Below are positions 49,010 through 58,298 of a DNA stretch of 64,000 nucleotides, in pieces. How positions within the stretch are numbered: position 1 is the stretch's first letter; each line of letters starts with the position of its first letter. This DNA is from Candidozyma auris. Lineage: Eukaryota; Ascomycota; Pichiomycetes; Serinales; Metschnikowiaceae. The notes below the pieces were generated by a model that saw nothing but the letters and a program-made list of their open reading frames with translations, had not been told where the DNA came from and did not search any database. The stretch covers positions 682,001-746,000 of the forward strand of contig NC_072812.1 of NCBI RefSeq assembly GCF_003013715.1. Reading direction: 5' to 3'. Made by a program: the position numbers and the translations under genes.

Positions 49010-51598
49010 ATGGATGCAACACTGCACCTGCAGTCGCTACGCGTTTTCAAAACATCAACGCTATTCACTCCATCTACAACTACTACGACTATAAAGCAAA
49101 ATTCTTGGATTATGTCCAATGATAACAACCTGCTAATAGGCATCTACCTCAATCGTTTTGTCAACTCAATAGTTCTGGCAGAGTTCAGTGCGCAGTATAG
49201 AGAGGGACTAGTGAAATCCCTATGGGCATACATCTCCGGGGATGGATCACAGAATTCTCAAGTGATCGAGGAGATTCGAGCTCATTTTTCGAGACATGGG
49301 AATGATAGCGATTGGAGCACTATGCGAGCTTTACTTATCTCACTCCCGAACCAACAAACTACAGAGCTGCTCATATCATACCTACAGTTCCTCCTTAACC
49401 TAGTACCAAATTCACATGGTACCAGACCTCCTACAGTCCCCAACACGGGACCTGCAAATCTGTCATCCCCTGTCAATGGTATTAAAACTCTATTTCAACA
49501 TCCAAATGACGTTCTGAACAGCCAACCCAGACCTAATGGCGACTTGCTAGACGACGAAGCTATACTATCTTTCCTACCGAACACCCTAGTTGGTCTTGAT
49601 ACACAAATGTTCACATTCTCAAAAGATAGCTTGACTGTCCCGTCTAATGTTAGTCGAGGGAAGTTCATGCTACTTCACGAATTGTGCGAGTGTGCGATGA
49701 TGTATAGACACCTCCATGACTCGGTAGAGAGGTTGCGTGGTAAGGTTGCCTCACCAATCAAGGCTGCTTTTCTTCAGTCATTGAATGTGAAACTCATGGC
49801 CTACGCTAGCCATGTGAATAACATCTTTCAACGATCTCCGGGTTCTCTCTTATCTGTTTTCCACGATTTGCAAGACCAGATTGTCGATCTTAGGATATTG
49901 TCACACCTACAGGAGCAACTTGAACAGCTTAACGGGTTCAAATTTCTAGAGGAAGTCCACAGGTTGGCCGAGTTCGGTGACACGCAAGTGAGTTGCCTGG
50001 CTCAAATAATTTACCAGGAGCTTAAAAAATCATACTTTCAATATTTGGAGCATTGGATTCTCCGTGGTGAGCTAATTGATGTTAACGACGAGTTCTTTAT
50101 TTCTTTCAACAAAGAGGTCGACCATATAAATGATATTATTCGCTTCCATAATGAGCGTCTTCCTTTGTTCTTGGGACTCACTGAAGATGATTGTTCTCAT
50201 GTCCATCAGATTGGCAAAACCATAATTTTTCTTGACAAATTTTGCAAGGAACTAGACTGGCTCAATGCTTACGTCAAACACTACTTTGCTTTTATTTTCG
50301 AGAAGAATCAAGGCTTATTGAGTCTAGATAAAAGTTCCCTACAGGTACTCCTTCAGACCCAATTTCGAGAGCTTGTGAATTTTCTCAATCTAGTTGCATA
50401 TGGTAAATATGAGCTCTTTGAGCATTTGAAAAATTTGAAGAGTGTGATGTTGATTGGATCAAGTGACTTTGTTGAGGCAATCAATGAGAAGGGTCTTGCC
50501 ATGTTCAATGAGCCAGCGACATCTTTAACTTCGGGAAAGTTAGCCGGTCTACTTTCCAGCGCCATTAAAGCGTCCTCCATTCGTATGTTACCCCAGAGAT
50601 TTCAGCTGAGGATTGATGCCCGTATATTGGACCTAAGCCACGGAAGCATCGGCTGGGATGTCTTTACATTGGAATACAAGCTCTTTGAGCCCTCTCTTGA
50701 GTTGCTTCTCAATAATAGTGGCCAATCGACACAATACCTTCGACTTTTTAATTTTTTGTGGAGTTTTAGACATTTCCATTTTTTATTACAGAAAAATTAC
50801 GTGGACTATGTCAGGTTACAAAAAGATTACATCCCCAAACTTGGTGCCAAAAATGTGCATCTCGCAAAAAGAGGAATATCAGTAGCACGTCGAAGTTGGT
50901 TTACAAAGTGCCTTAGAACGATTAATTTGATTCGCTTTCGTCTATTGAACCTTGTCTCTTCGATACTAACCTTTTTGTGCTTCGACTTGATTGAAAATTG
51001 TTTCCAAGAAAAAGTTGTGAAACTGGTATTTAAAAAGAGTCATAAAAGTAACCCAATGTCAGTTAACAAAGGGTCACGTAAAGACCGACAACTTGCCATA
51101 ATTGACAAAAGCTTTGCCGCAGCCTTTGCATATGAGGCAAGTCCAACCTACTCCGACACGAAGCGAGTCTCATTGGCGGAGGTTAATACTGTGGAAAGCA
51201 CATTAGATCAGATTACTGAAATGCACCTGATATATCTCAAAAGCATCTATGATTGCAAACTTATGGATGAAAGCTACAAAGGCAAGTCGAGCAAAGAGCC
51301 ACTCATTGATCAGATTTTTGCGTTTATGGAGGTTTTGTTCGCATTTGTTCAAAGCAGCGAAGAATTTGGTTCCTCGGTAGTTAGTTACGTCAATTTGCTC
51401 GACTTGAGCAAGTCGACAGAATCAGGTGCAGGTGATGCGTTTGAGGGAGATTTGGAACAACTTCACGTGCGACTCAACGACCTCATGGGAGTGATGTACA
51501 AGGATCTTTACAAGAAAAATTTCGAACAGAGGCTCATAATATTCACAAAGGATCTTCGGGCAGACTTGGACCTTAAAGATTTGAGCAAAATGTTATGA
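49010..51598 (+). CDS. SPC98: Gamma-tubulin complex component Spc98 (GCP3)
   Basis: The first ATG in the frame, at 49010, gives 862 residues; a later one at 49112 (MSNDNNLL) is an alternative start. The GCP fold is evident: LLHELCECAMMYRHLHDSVE near 225, LEHWILRGELIDVNDEFFIS near 350, VMLIGSSDFVEAINEKGLAM near 480, and the GCP3-type signature IGWDVFTLEY followed by YLRLFNFLWSFRHFHFLL near 545-590, close to metazoan GCP3. With Spc97 and gamma-tubulin it forms the small complex that nucleates microtubules at spindle pole bodies. GCP3 is favoured over GCP2 because of the GWDVFTLEY block. The HEM1 stop is 123 bp before the ATG. Confidence 0.88.
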   Translation: MDATLHLQSLRVFKTSTLFTPSTTTTTIKQNSWIMSNDNNLLIGIYLNRFVNSIVLAEFSAQYREGLVKSLWAYISGDGSQNSQVIEEIRAHFSRHGNDSDWSTMRALLISLPNQQTTELLISYLQFLLNLVPNSHGTRPPTVPNTGPANLSSPVNGIKTLFQHPNDVLNSQPRPNGDLLDDEAILSFLPNTLVGLDTQMFTFSKDSLTVPSNVSRGKFMLLHELCECAMMYRHLHDSVERLRGKVASPIKAAFLQSLNVKLMAYASHVNNIFQRSPGSLLSVFHDLQDQIVDLRILSHLQEQLEQLNGFKFLEEVHRLAEFGDTQVSCLAQIIYQELKKSYFQYLEHWILRGELIDVNDEFFISFNKEVDHINDIIRFHNERLPLFLGLTEDDCSHVHQIGKTIIFLDKFCKELDWLNAYVKHYFAFIFEKNQGLLSLDKSSLQVLLQTQFRELVNFLNLVAYGKYELFEHLKNLKSVMLIGSSDFVEAINEKGLAMFNEPATSLTSGKLAGLLSSAIKASSIRMLPQRFQLRIDARILDLSHGSIGWDVFTLEYKLFEPSLELLLNNSGQSTQYLRLFNFLWSFRHFHFLLQKNYVDYVRLQKDYIPKLGAKNVHLAKRGISVARRSWFTKCLRTINLIRFRLLNLVSSILTFLCFDLIENCFQEKVVKLVFKKSHKSNPMSVNKGSRKDRQLAIIDKSFAAAFAYEASPTYSDTKRVSLAEVNTVESTLDQITEMHLIYLKSIYDCKLMDESYKGKSSKEPLIDQIFAFMEVLFAFVQSSEEFGSSVVSYVNLLDLSKSTESGAGDAFEGDLEQLHVRLNDLMGVMYKDLYKKNFEQRLIIFTKDLRADLDLKDLSKML

Positions 51599-52284
51599 GA
51601 AAGTTTCAAAGGAACCCCGGCGCCTGTTATCCGTAGGACTGTCGGTGCGGCAACCCCACAAAATCTTGTATAAGCCAAGAGAAGCAATGTCACCACCACA
51701 ACTTCGGCCTATTCCAATTGAAGCCCGTCATGATATATTGCAGAGAGTCTGTCTGAAGAGGTTCAGCTAAATTGTTTCGTGCCTTGCTCAAATGGGTGTT
51801 GTCTGTCGGAGAGTCTTGTGAAGATACCACCAAAAGTCCGAATTTAACGTGATGATGGGCCGTGGTTGAGCTCGTAAACTGAAAGTCCGCCTAAGTGCAT
51901 ACTTGCGCATTTACATAGACAATAACGCAAAATAACGGGAATGTCATACAAAAGAAAAGAAGAAGCGCTTCCTTGCCATAGATTGCACACAAGGGCGTGC
52001 TCCTGATGTGGTTGGTAGACGTCTCGCAGCGGCTGAGGGACCGCGGATCAAAAACCGAGTAGTGTTTCCCCGGACTCTCACCCGCAGGAGACGAAAAAAA
52101 ATCGGAATATAAATATTCCACTTGACATCTAACCTTTTTTTTTTTTTTCCAAGACAAATTTCTGTATTCATTTACTCTTGTTGAACAAGGTCCATTCATT
52201 TTTATTCAATTCTGCTTGGCCCTTGCAAAGCACCTTATTTATTCCATTTCCTTTCTATTTATTGCTCATAAACTTTGATACATC
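51599..52284. promoter_or_regulatory. CRC1 upstream region
   Basis: These 686 bp hold a palindromic TATA-like GGAATATAAATATTCC at about 52103-52118 and 14 T at 52135-52148 upstream of CRC1. A 28-codon ATG frame at 51687 and box-C/D-like words near 51849 and 51880 were examined and not called. Confidence 0.45.
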
Positions 52285-53133
52285 ATGGAGGAAGTCGACA
52301 GTGTCTTAATCGATAACGTTAAATCCTTCGGTGCCGGAGGCTTCGGCGGTGTGTGTGCCGTTTTGACCGGCCACCCCTTTGACTTGGTGAAAGTTCGTTT
52401 GCAAACTGGAGTCTACAAGTCTACAGCTGAGTGCCTCAAAGGCACATTAGCTAAAGATGGTGCTCTTGGCTTCTACAGAGGTGTTTTGCCTCCTTTGTTG
52501 GGAGTCACTCCCATGTTTGCAGTTTCTTTCTGGGGTTACGATTTGGGAAAGAAAATCGTTGGTTCTTATACTGGTAAGAAGGCGGAGGAGTTCACTGTGG
52601 GACAAACGTCTGCTGCTGGTTTCATTTCTGCTGTGCCAACGACTTTAGTGGCTGCTCCCTTTGAAAGAGTCAAGGTAATGATGCAGGTTGCTGACGGTAA
52701 AAAAAGCTCGATGGGTGCTGTTATTGCTGAGATGTATAGAACAGGTGGCATCAGATCCATTTTTAAGGGCTCTGCTGCTACTTTGGCTAGAGACGGTCCT
52801 GGTTCTGCGCTCTACTTCGCTACTTACGAGATTTTGAAGGAGAAGTTATCCACTCCAGGCAAAGACTTGTCGTTGGGTGCCATTTCTATTGCTGGTGGTT
52901 TCGCTGGTGTGGCCATGTGGCTTGGTGTTTTCCCCATTGACACCATTAAGTCTACTCAGCAGTCGTCCAACGTCAGCATTTCAATTGCTACCGCGACCAA
53001 GCAGATCTATGCCAAGGGCGGCATCAAGGGCTTCTTCCCTGGCGTGGGACCTGCTTTGGCCAGATCCTTCCCAGCGAATGCTGCCACTTTTGTGGGTGTG
53101 GAAGTTGCCAAAAACTTCTTTGAGAAGCTTTGA
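52285..53133 (+). CDS. CRC1: Mitochondrial carnitine/acylcarnitine carrier
   Basis: A 282-residue carrier with three tandem repeats, each starting with the PX(D/E)XX(K/R) signature: PFDLVKVRLQ near 32, PFERVKVMMQ near 127 and PIDTIKSTQQ near 218. Flanking sequence fits Crc1: LLGVTPMFAVSFWGYDLGKK near 72, GSAATLARDGPGSALYFATY near 160, GIKGFFPGVGPALARSFPAN near 245. It exchanges acylcarnitine for carnitine across the inner membrane, feeding acetyl units from peroxisomes to mitochondria. It is about 45 residues shorter than S. cerevisiae Crc1, mostly at the N-terminus. Confidence 0.92.
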   Translation: MEEVDSVLIDNVKSFGAGGFGGVCAVLTGHPFDLVKVRLQTGVYKSTAECLKGTLAKDGALGFYRGVLPPLLGVTPMFAVSFWGYDLGKKIVGSYTGKKAEEFTVGQTSAAGFISAVPTTLVAAPFERVKVMMQVADGKKSSMGAVIAEMYRTGGIRSIFKGSAATLARDGPGSALYFATYEILKEKLSTPGKDLSLGAISIAGGFAGVAMWLGVFPIDTIKSTQQSSNVSISIATATKQIYAKGGIKGFFPGVGPALARSFPANAATFVGVEVAKNFFEKL

Positions 53134-54122
53134 GTGTGCATTATGGCGTGAGTATTTATTACATAAAAATGTATATTTGAGGTTAGCATTGAAAGTTGTG
53201 TGAAATAGCTGTGAGAGAAGTAGGTTGCAACAAGTCCGCGACGAAGAACATGAGCAGGGTGTAAGGAATAAAATTCAAATCATTTGAACTGCTATTTTGA
53301 AATAGTACTGCTGAGTTTGATGTCTTCAGAGTTGCCGGCCAAATTCAAATCTTTGGGCTACCTTTTTTTGGCCATTTGCCCTGAGGCTGCTTTCACCAAT
53401 GCGGAAATGGAAACACAACCAACGTACGGGTGACGGGAGTCCCTGCAGGAACACTTCCCACACGAACGCAGTGCCTCCGATCATACAAGTATTGATTTAT
53501 TCACAAAAGATTATAGTGAGAGGAAGTGGTGCTCTTCTTATTCACATTATGCTGATGTCTTTGAGAGGGTTCGTCCTAACATAGATCTTGGAGGTGTAAT
53601 TACCTTTCAAAATGTATCACGTGACTTATTCGATTCTAGATGAATACCCCAAAAACGAAGGCAAGCAATTGATCTTCTCAATGCCATGATAAATTCTTTC
53701 TATGGGGCAAACTCTTTTAACTCTGCAAATTTTGAAAAACCCATATCCTAAAGTGACTCGTAAGCGAAGCTGAGTTTGATTGCAGTATACCACACCCGTG
53801 CACCCTGCGCTCTCCCACACTGGACGACAAAGCTGGCAACAAAAATGAGGAAAAAACCACCATCCGCAAAATTAACCGTACCCTATCCAACTCGACTCTT
53901 GAAGCCTCCAAGCTCATTGTCGTTCTCCACATATCGTTCTTGATAAATATCACATTGTGCATTGATTGCCTTTGAAGGATATCGCAGGCCGAGTTTGAAA
54001 GAAAACAATTCCCACCAGTACTCCTTAGTAATCACCAACCTTCTTCGTCCAAACCGAAAAGGTGCCCTTTCTCATCATCACCAACATTCATTGAATCTCA
54101 TCGAGATAAAGTGGAAAAAAGT
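53134..54122. promoter_or_regulatory. Long CRC1-PPH21 intergenic region
   Basis: This 989 bp gap lies upstream of PPH21. It contains TCACGTGA at 53617-53624 and a CCTAACATAG splice-acceptor-like word near 53575. Frames here are short and unconvincing. A 5' UTR intron for PPH21 cannot be excluded. Confidence 0.35.
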
Positions 54123-55145
54123 ATGGACTTAGACACTGACGTACCCATGGAAGACGCCTCGGAAGAGCAAGTTCAGCCCGCAAAAACCGAATTGAGCAAG
54201 GAGCTAAGTAAAAAAGAAGTGAGCACTTCTTCGATCAACCAATTGGATCAATGGATCGAAAAGCTATCCAAATGTGAACCTCTTTCTGAGCAAGACGTGA
54301 AGAAGTTGTGCGATATGGCAATTGACGTTTTGCAGTTCGAAGAGAATGTTCAGCCTGTTCAGGTGCCCGTCACGATATGTGGTGATGTCCACGGTCAATT
54401 CCACGACTTGATGGAGTTGTTCAAGATTGGTGGGCCTTGCCCAGATACGAATTACCTTTTCATGGGTGATTATGTTGATAGAGGCTACTACTCTGTCGAA
54501 ACAGTGTCGTACTTGGTGTGTATGAAGGTGAGGTACCCAAATAGAATTACCATTTTACGAGGCAACCACGAGTCTAGACAAATCACTCAGGTTTACGGTT
54601 TCTACGATGAGTGTTTGCGAAAGTACGGATCTGCCACAGTTTGGAAATTGTTCACAGACTTGTTTGACTACTTCCCTATTACCGCTCTTGTGGACAACAA
54701 GGTCTTCTGTCTTCATGGCGGACTCTCTCCTATGGTGGAGACCATTGACCAGGTGCGTGAGTTGAATAGAATCCAGGAGGTGCCCCACGACGGGCCCATG
54801 TGTGATTTGTTATGGTCTGACCCTGACGACCGCGGAGGATGGGGTATCTCGGCTAGAGGCGCTGGTTTCACTTTCGGTCAGGATATTTCTGAGCAATTCA
54901 ACCACACCAACGACTTAGATCTTGTTGCTCGTGCGCACCAGTTGGTCATGGACGGTTACTCTTGGTCACATCAAGAGGCCGTAGTGACGATCTTCTCTGC
55001 TCCGAACTACTGTTATAGATGCGGTAATCAGGCTGCCATCATGGAAATGGACGAGAGTCATCAGAAACAATTCTTGCAATACGACCCCTCTGTGAGGCCA
55101 GGTGAACCCACAGTGACAAGAAAGACGCCGGACTATTTCTTGTGA
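54123..55145 (+). CDS. PPH21: Protein phosphatase 2A catalytic subunit
   Basis: The ATG at 54123 gives 340 residues; the upstream in-frame GTG is not a likely start. All PPP signatures are present: GDVHGQFHD near 85, [10 protein letters not shown] near 112, RGNHESRQ near 142, CLHGGLSP near 193 and [15 protein letters not shown] near 292. The C-terminal TRKTPDYFL keeps the Tyr and carboxymethylated Leu that control holoenzyme assembly. The acidic ~40-residue N-terminal extension ([16 protein letters not shown]) is as in yeast Pph21/22. Only one copy lies here, so it may serve for both S. cerevisiae paralogues. Confidence 0.96.
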   Translation: MDLDTDVPMEDASEEQVQPAKTELSKELSKKEVSTSSINQLDQWIEKLSKCEPLSEQDVKKLCDMAIDVLQFEENVQPVQVPVTICGDVHGQFHDLMELFKIGGPCPDTNYLFMGDYVDRGYYSVETVSYLVCMKVRYPNRITILRGNHESRQITQVYGFYDECLRKYGSATVWKLFTDLFDYFPITALVDNKVFCLHGGLSPMVETIDQVRELNRIQEVPHDGPMCDLLWSDPDDRGGWGISARGAGFTFGQDISEQFNHTNDLDLVARAHQLVMDGYSWSHQEAVVTIFSAPNYCYRCGNQAAIMEMDESHQKQFLQYDPSVRPGEPTVTRKTPDYFL

Positions 55146-55599
55146 TTGGTATCTTACATTTACAATTTTGTCTCTCTCCAGGTTTCAGAAACTCGGTTTG
55201 TATTACTAAAGTGGAGCTGCCTTCAATTACTGTGCCTTAAATTCATGCTTGATCTTGGGGTGTTATCTAGGCGGAAGGTTGAGGCACTTCGCACTTACCA
55301 CCGGTACTTCACCAAGTATTCAAGCAGCGTGAAACTACCATTCGCACACGCTCCTCACGACCTCTCATACATGTTCTGGAAGTGCTTCTAGCACGCTTCA
55401 TGCATCACGACTAGTATAGTTTTCTTTTAAAATCATGTCTCATTGACCATGTTGTGTGTAGCATTCAACTACCTCTTCGCTTCAGCCAACCAGAAAGAGC
55501 TTATTCGCATTCCTGCAGGTACTCCAAACGAATGCTTCAATCAGACTTCAAAAAATCATCTACAAAAAGCTTTAGTAAGAGTACCAACCTCCAACACCC
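55146..55599. other. Intergenic PPH21-NUEM
   Basis: These 454 bp contain an uninterrupted but featureless frame (55146-55391) directly after the PPH21 stop, which I take as chance. I see nothing else. Confidence 0.35.
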
Positions 55600-56733
55600 A
55601 TGTTACGCGCAAATGTTAGGGCGCCCGTCCGCTCCTTGTACACCTCTGTGTTGGAGTCCGACATCAACATTACTCGTAATGGAAAAGTCAATATTGCCAG
55701 TGGTCCCGGTGGCCGCTCCTCAAGAACTGGCTACACCGCTACTGTGTTTGGTGCCTCTGGCTTTTTGGGTCGTTACCTCACGTCCAAGTTAGCTAGACAC
55801 GGCACCACCACCGTTGTTCCATTTAGGGACGACTTGAAGAAGAGATTTTTAAAAGTGACTGGTGACTTGGGTGTGGTGAACTTTGTGGAATTCGATGGCA
55901 GAAACTTGCAATCGATTGCCGAGTCCGTGCAACACTCCGATATTGTTTTCAACTGTATTGGTGCTGACTACAACACCAAGAACTTTTCGATGGCTGATGT
56001 CAACATTGAACTTACCAGACGCATTACTGAGGCTGTCAAGGAAGCGGGTAACCCAAGATACGTTTATGTTTCCTCTTACAATGCCAACCCAGCGTCTGAC
56101 TCTGTATTCTATGCTACCAAAGGTATTGCTGAGCAGGTGGTGAGAGACATCTTACCTGACTCGACGATCGCTAGACCAGCTCCAATGTTCGGTCGTGAAG
56201 ACAATTTATTGAACTACTTAGGTCCAAAATTGAAGATGTGGATTCCCAACAGAAATGAAAAGGAAATCTACCCAGTCCATGTTCTCGACGTTGCTCACGC
56301 CCTTGAAAGAATCGGTTTTGATGACTCCACTGTCGGCCAGACGTTCGAGTTGTATGGTCCAGAGAAGTTGACCTTCAGAGAGATCAGAGAAATGATTCAT
56401 GGTATCACTCAGGACTTCTCTCAGGTTGGTCCTTTCTCTTACAGCTTTGCCGACTACAAGATTCCTTTGGCAGTAGCCAAATTTGTCGCTCAAATGAAGC
56501 AATTTTTGTACTGGAAGCAGACCAACCCAGACCAGATTCAGAGACACTTGATCAACCAGGTCATTGATCCTAACGCCAAGACATTCGCTGACTTGGGTAT
56601 TGATAAGAGAGACCAGTTGGCCGATGTCTTGTTCTCTTACGTGAGGCACTGGAGACATCCATTGATCGCCCAACAGGGTGCTCCATCGAAAAAGGAATTG
56701 GCCAGATTGCGTGAAGTGGAGCACTTCACCTAA
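55600..56733 (+). CDS. NADH:ubiquinone oxidoreductase 40 kDa subunit (NUEM/NDUFA9), complex I
   Basis: A 377-residue protein from the ATG at 55600. The first ~20 residues (MLRANVRAPVRSLYTSVLES) form a mitochondrial presequence. The atypical short-chain dehydrogenase fold begins TATVFGASGFLGRYLTSKLA near 45-64 with the GxxGxxG dinucleotide motif, followed by VFNCIGADYNTKNFSMADVN near 117 and YVYVSSYNANPASDS near 152. KEIYPVHVLDVAHAL and the C-terminus also fit NDUFA9. It is an accessory subunit binding NADPH at the matrix arm. Its presence implies a proton-pumping complex I, absent from Saccharomyces. Confidence 0.93.
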   Translation: MLRANVRAPVRSLYTSVLESDINITRNGKVNIASGPGGRSSRTGYTATVFGASGFLGRYLTSKLARHGTTTVVPFRDDLKKRFLKVTGDLGVVNFVEFDGRNLQSIAESVQHSDIVFNCIGADYNTKNFSMADVNIELTRRITEAVKEAGNPRYVYVSSYNANPASDSVFYATKGIAEQVVRDILPDSTIARPAPMFGREDNLLNYLGPKLKMWIPNRNEKEIYPVHVLDVAHALERIGFDDSTVGQTFELYGPEKLTFREIREMIHGITQDFSQVGPFSYSFADYKIPLAVAKFVAQMKQFLYWKQTNPDQIQRHLINQVIDPNAKTFADLGIDKRDQLADVLFSYVRHWRHPLIAQQGAPSKKELARLREVEHFT

Positions 56734-56907
56734 GCATGTAGATTACACTAGCATATTTAATACAAAGTCACGAACGGAATAGGCTGGTTGTTATCAGTAG
56801 GCAAAACCCACCTGCACCCAAATCGCTCGGAAATGGCCGAGCCCACCACTATATCAATGACGAATTCCCCAGATTTGTCCCAATAAAACATTGAACCCAA
56901 AAAGTAA

Positions 56908-57453
56908 ATGGTGTCCCTTCCGCTTCCTCAAGTACTCCATACCCTCCAAAAAGATGAGATCGTTGAGGTTTTGGGGCATCTTTTCGAGCCATGTCCAGTG
57001 CTTTGTGACTTTGTGATTGATAATGTCTTAAATGAGCCTGTTGACTCCTATACAGCATTGATAGAGAACACCAGGAAGAAGCTTTTAGCTTTCTTGATTC
57101 AAGAGGAGAGTAAATCGACGGTCTCCTCTGATATTGCACACATCATATCTGCTCACCCAAGATTGGGTCCATCTAAAGACAAATTGTCATCCCACTCTTC
57201 GCTGGAGCAGAAATCATTGGCTGGAAGTGAGGAAGAGGCTAGGAAGCTAGCTGAACTCAATGCTAGATATGAAAAAACGTTCCCAGGGCTTCGGTACGTT
57301 GTGTTCGTCAACGGTCGCTCGAGGGAAACTATCATGAAGAATATGATCGAACGGATCGAACGAAATGATATAGGTGCCGAAAGAAAAGAAGCTTTTAATG
57401 CAATGTGTGACATTGCTTTGGATCGAGCACGGAAGTTAGGAGCCAAGCTTTAA
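56908..57453 (+). CDS. OHCU decarboxylase (ureide/uric acid catabolism)
   Basis: A 181-residue protein matching 2-oxo-4-hydroxy-4-carboxy-5-ureidoimidazoline decarboxylase, which converts OHCU to (S)-allantoin after urate oxidase and HIU hydrolase. The catalytic His is in IISAHPRLGP near 82-91, the Glu in SSLEQKSLAG near 98-107, and LNARYEKTFPGLRYVVFVNG near 118-137 with the active-site RSR following. The C-terminus GAKL is a weak PTS1-like end; the family is often peroxisomal. Baker's yeast lacks urate oxidation, so this indicates purine use as nitrogen source. No pathway neighbour is adjacent. Confidence 0.9.
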   Translation: MVSLPLPQVLHTLQKDEIVEVLGHLFEPCPVLCDFVIDNVLNEPVDSYTALIENTRKKLLAFLIQEESKSTVSSDIAHIISAHPRLGPSKDKLSSHSSLEQKSLAGSEEEARKLAELNARYEKTFPGLRYVVFVNGRSRETIMKNMIERIERNDIGAERKEAFNAMCDIALDRARKLGAKL

Positions 57454-58298
57454 CTGCATTGAAATATCGCAATCGGAGGTAGAAGCAAGTACTAATAGAT
57501 ACTAATTCACTTCTTGTCAAGATTCATTATCGAGAATCAATCAGCTAATATTGATACCCGTACACTAGAAACTTAAGATATCAATCCTCATTGAAATATT
57601 CTTTTCATTTAGTGTAAGCTTTTTTAAGGACTCAAGCAAGAGATCTTATTATGTATTAGACAGTTAAGATTTTTTCTGTAGTTTTGACAAAGTATCAAGG
57701 AAATACGCATTCGTAAAAATAGCTTAAGTAAATTCACAAAAACCTCCAGCTAACTCATTACTCCAAATAACGCAAGACACGAACAATGCCAACGACCCCA
57801 ACTTCTTGTCACGGATGATCCCTAATCTAATAAGCATTCCTGATGATACCTTAGCATATTTTTTATTCCGATACTGCATGCTCAATTTTGCAGCCATTCT
57901 TTAACTAATTAGAGCTCATTGATTACACGGGACTTTAATTGGTACGGTAAGTGGATAAATATGAAGAGCACTCTACTGGCATTTCAATTCTTCGGATTCA
58001 CGAGGCAATTGCTTGGTCGGAACTCGTGTCCGAGAGCCGTTCTTGTGCTTTTCCGTATGGACTATGTGAGCGTCATATTACCAAAAAACTCCAGCAATCT
58101 ATTCATCTTAGATCCGAAGACCCATATTGAGCTTCAACAGTCATTGAGGAAAGTAAATGTCTTTTCGGTTAGTGATTGCGTACCAGATCCGTGATGTAAT
58201 ACCACGTCCCACTGTTTTTAGTTCGCGCACGACGAAGCGTTCATTAATGATAAAGCCAATTCACATACTTGAGTAAGTGACGACATCAATAACACACA
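57454..58298. promoter_or_regulatory. VMA1 upstream region
   Basis: An 845 bp AT-rich gap. A TACTAATAGATACTAAT direct repeat sits at about 57491-57507. A plus-strand ATG frame at 57961-58194 (77 codons) lacks recognisable features and is not called. No RNA gene recognised. Confidence 0.35.

Noticed and set aside
51687..51773. 28-codon ATG frame (MSPPQLRPIPIEARHDILQR) after SPC98
   Set aside because: Short, no family known, no splice signals to extend it.
51849..51883. Box C (GTGATGA) and box D (CTGA) words suggesting a C/D snoRNA
   Set aside because: The boxes are only ~24 nt apart and flanks do not form a terminal stem.
57961..58194. 77-codon plus-strand ATG frame upstream of VMA1
   Set aside because: No recognised motif, codon use unlike neighbours, and position in a promoter; kept only as a note.
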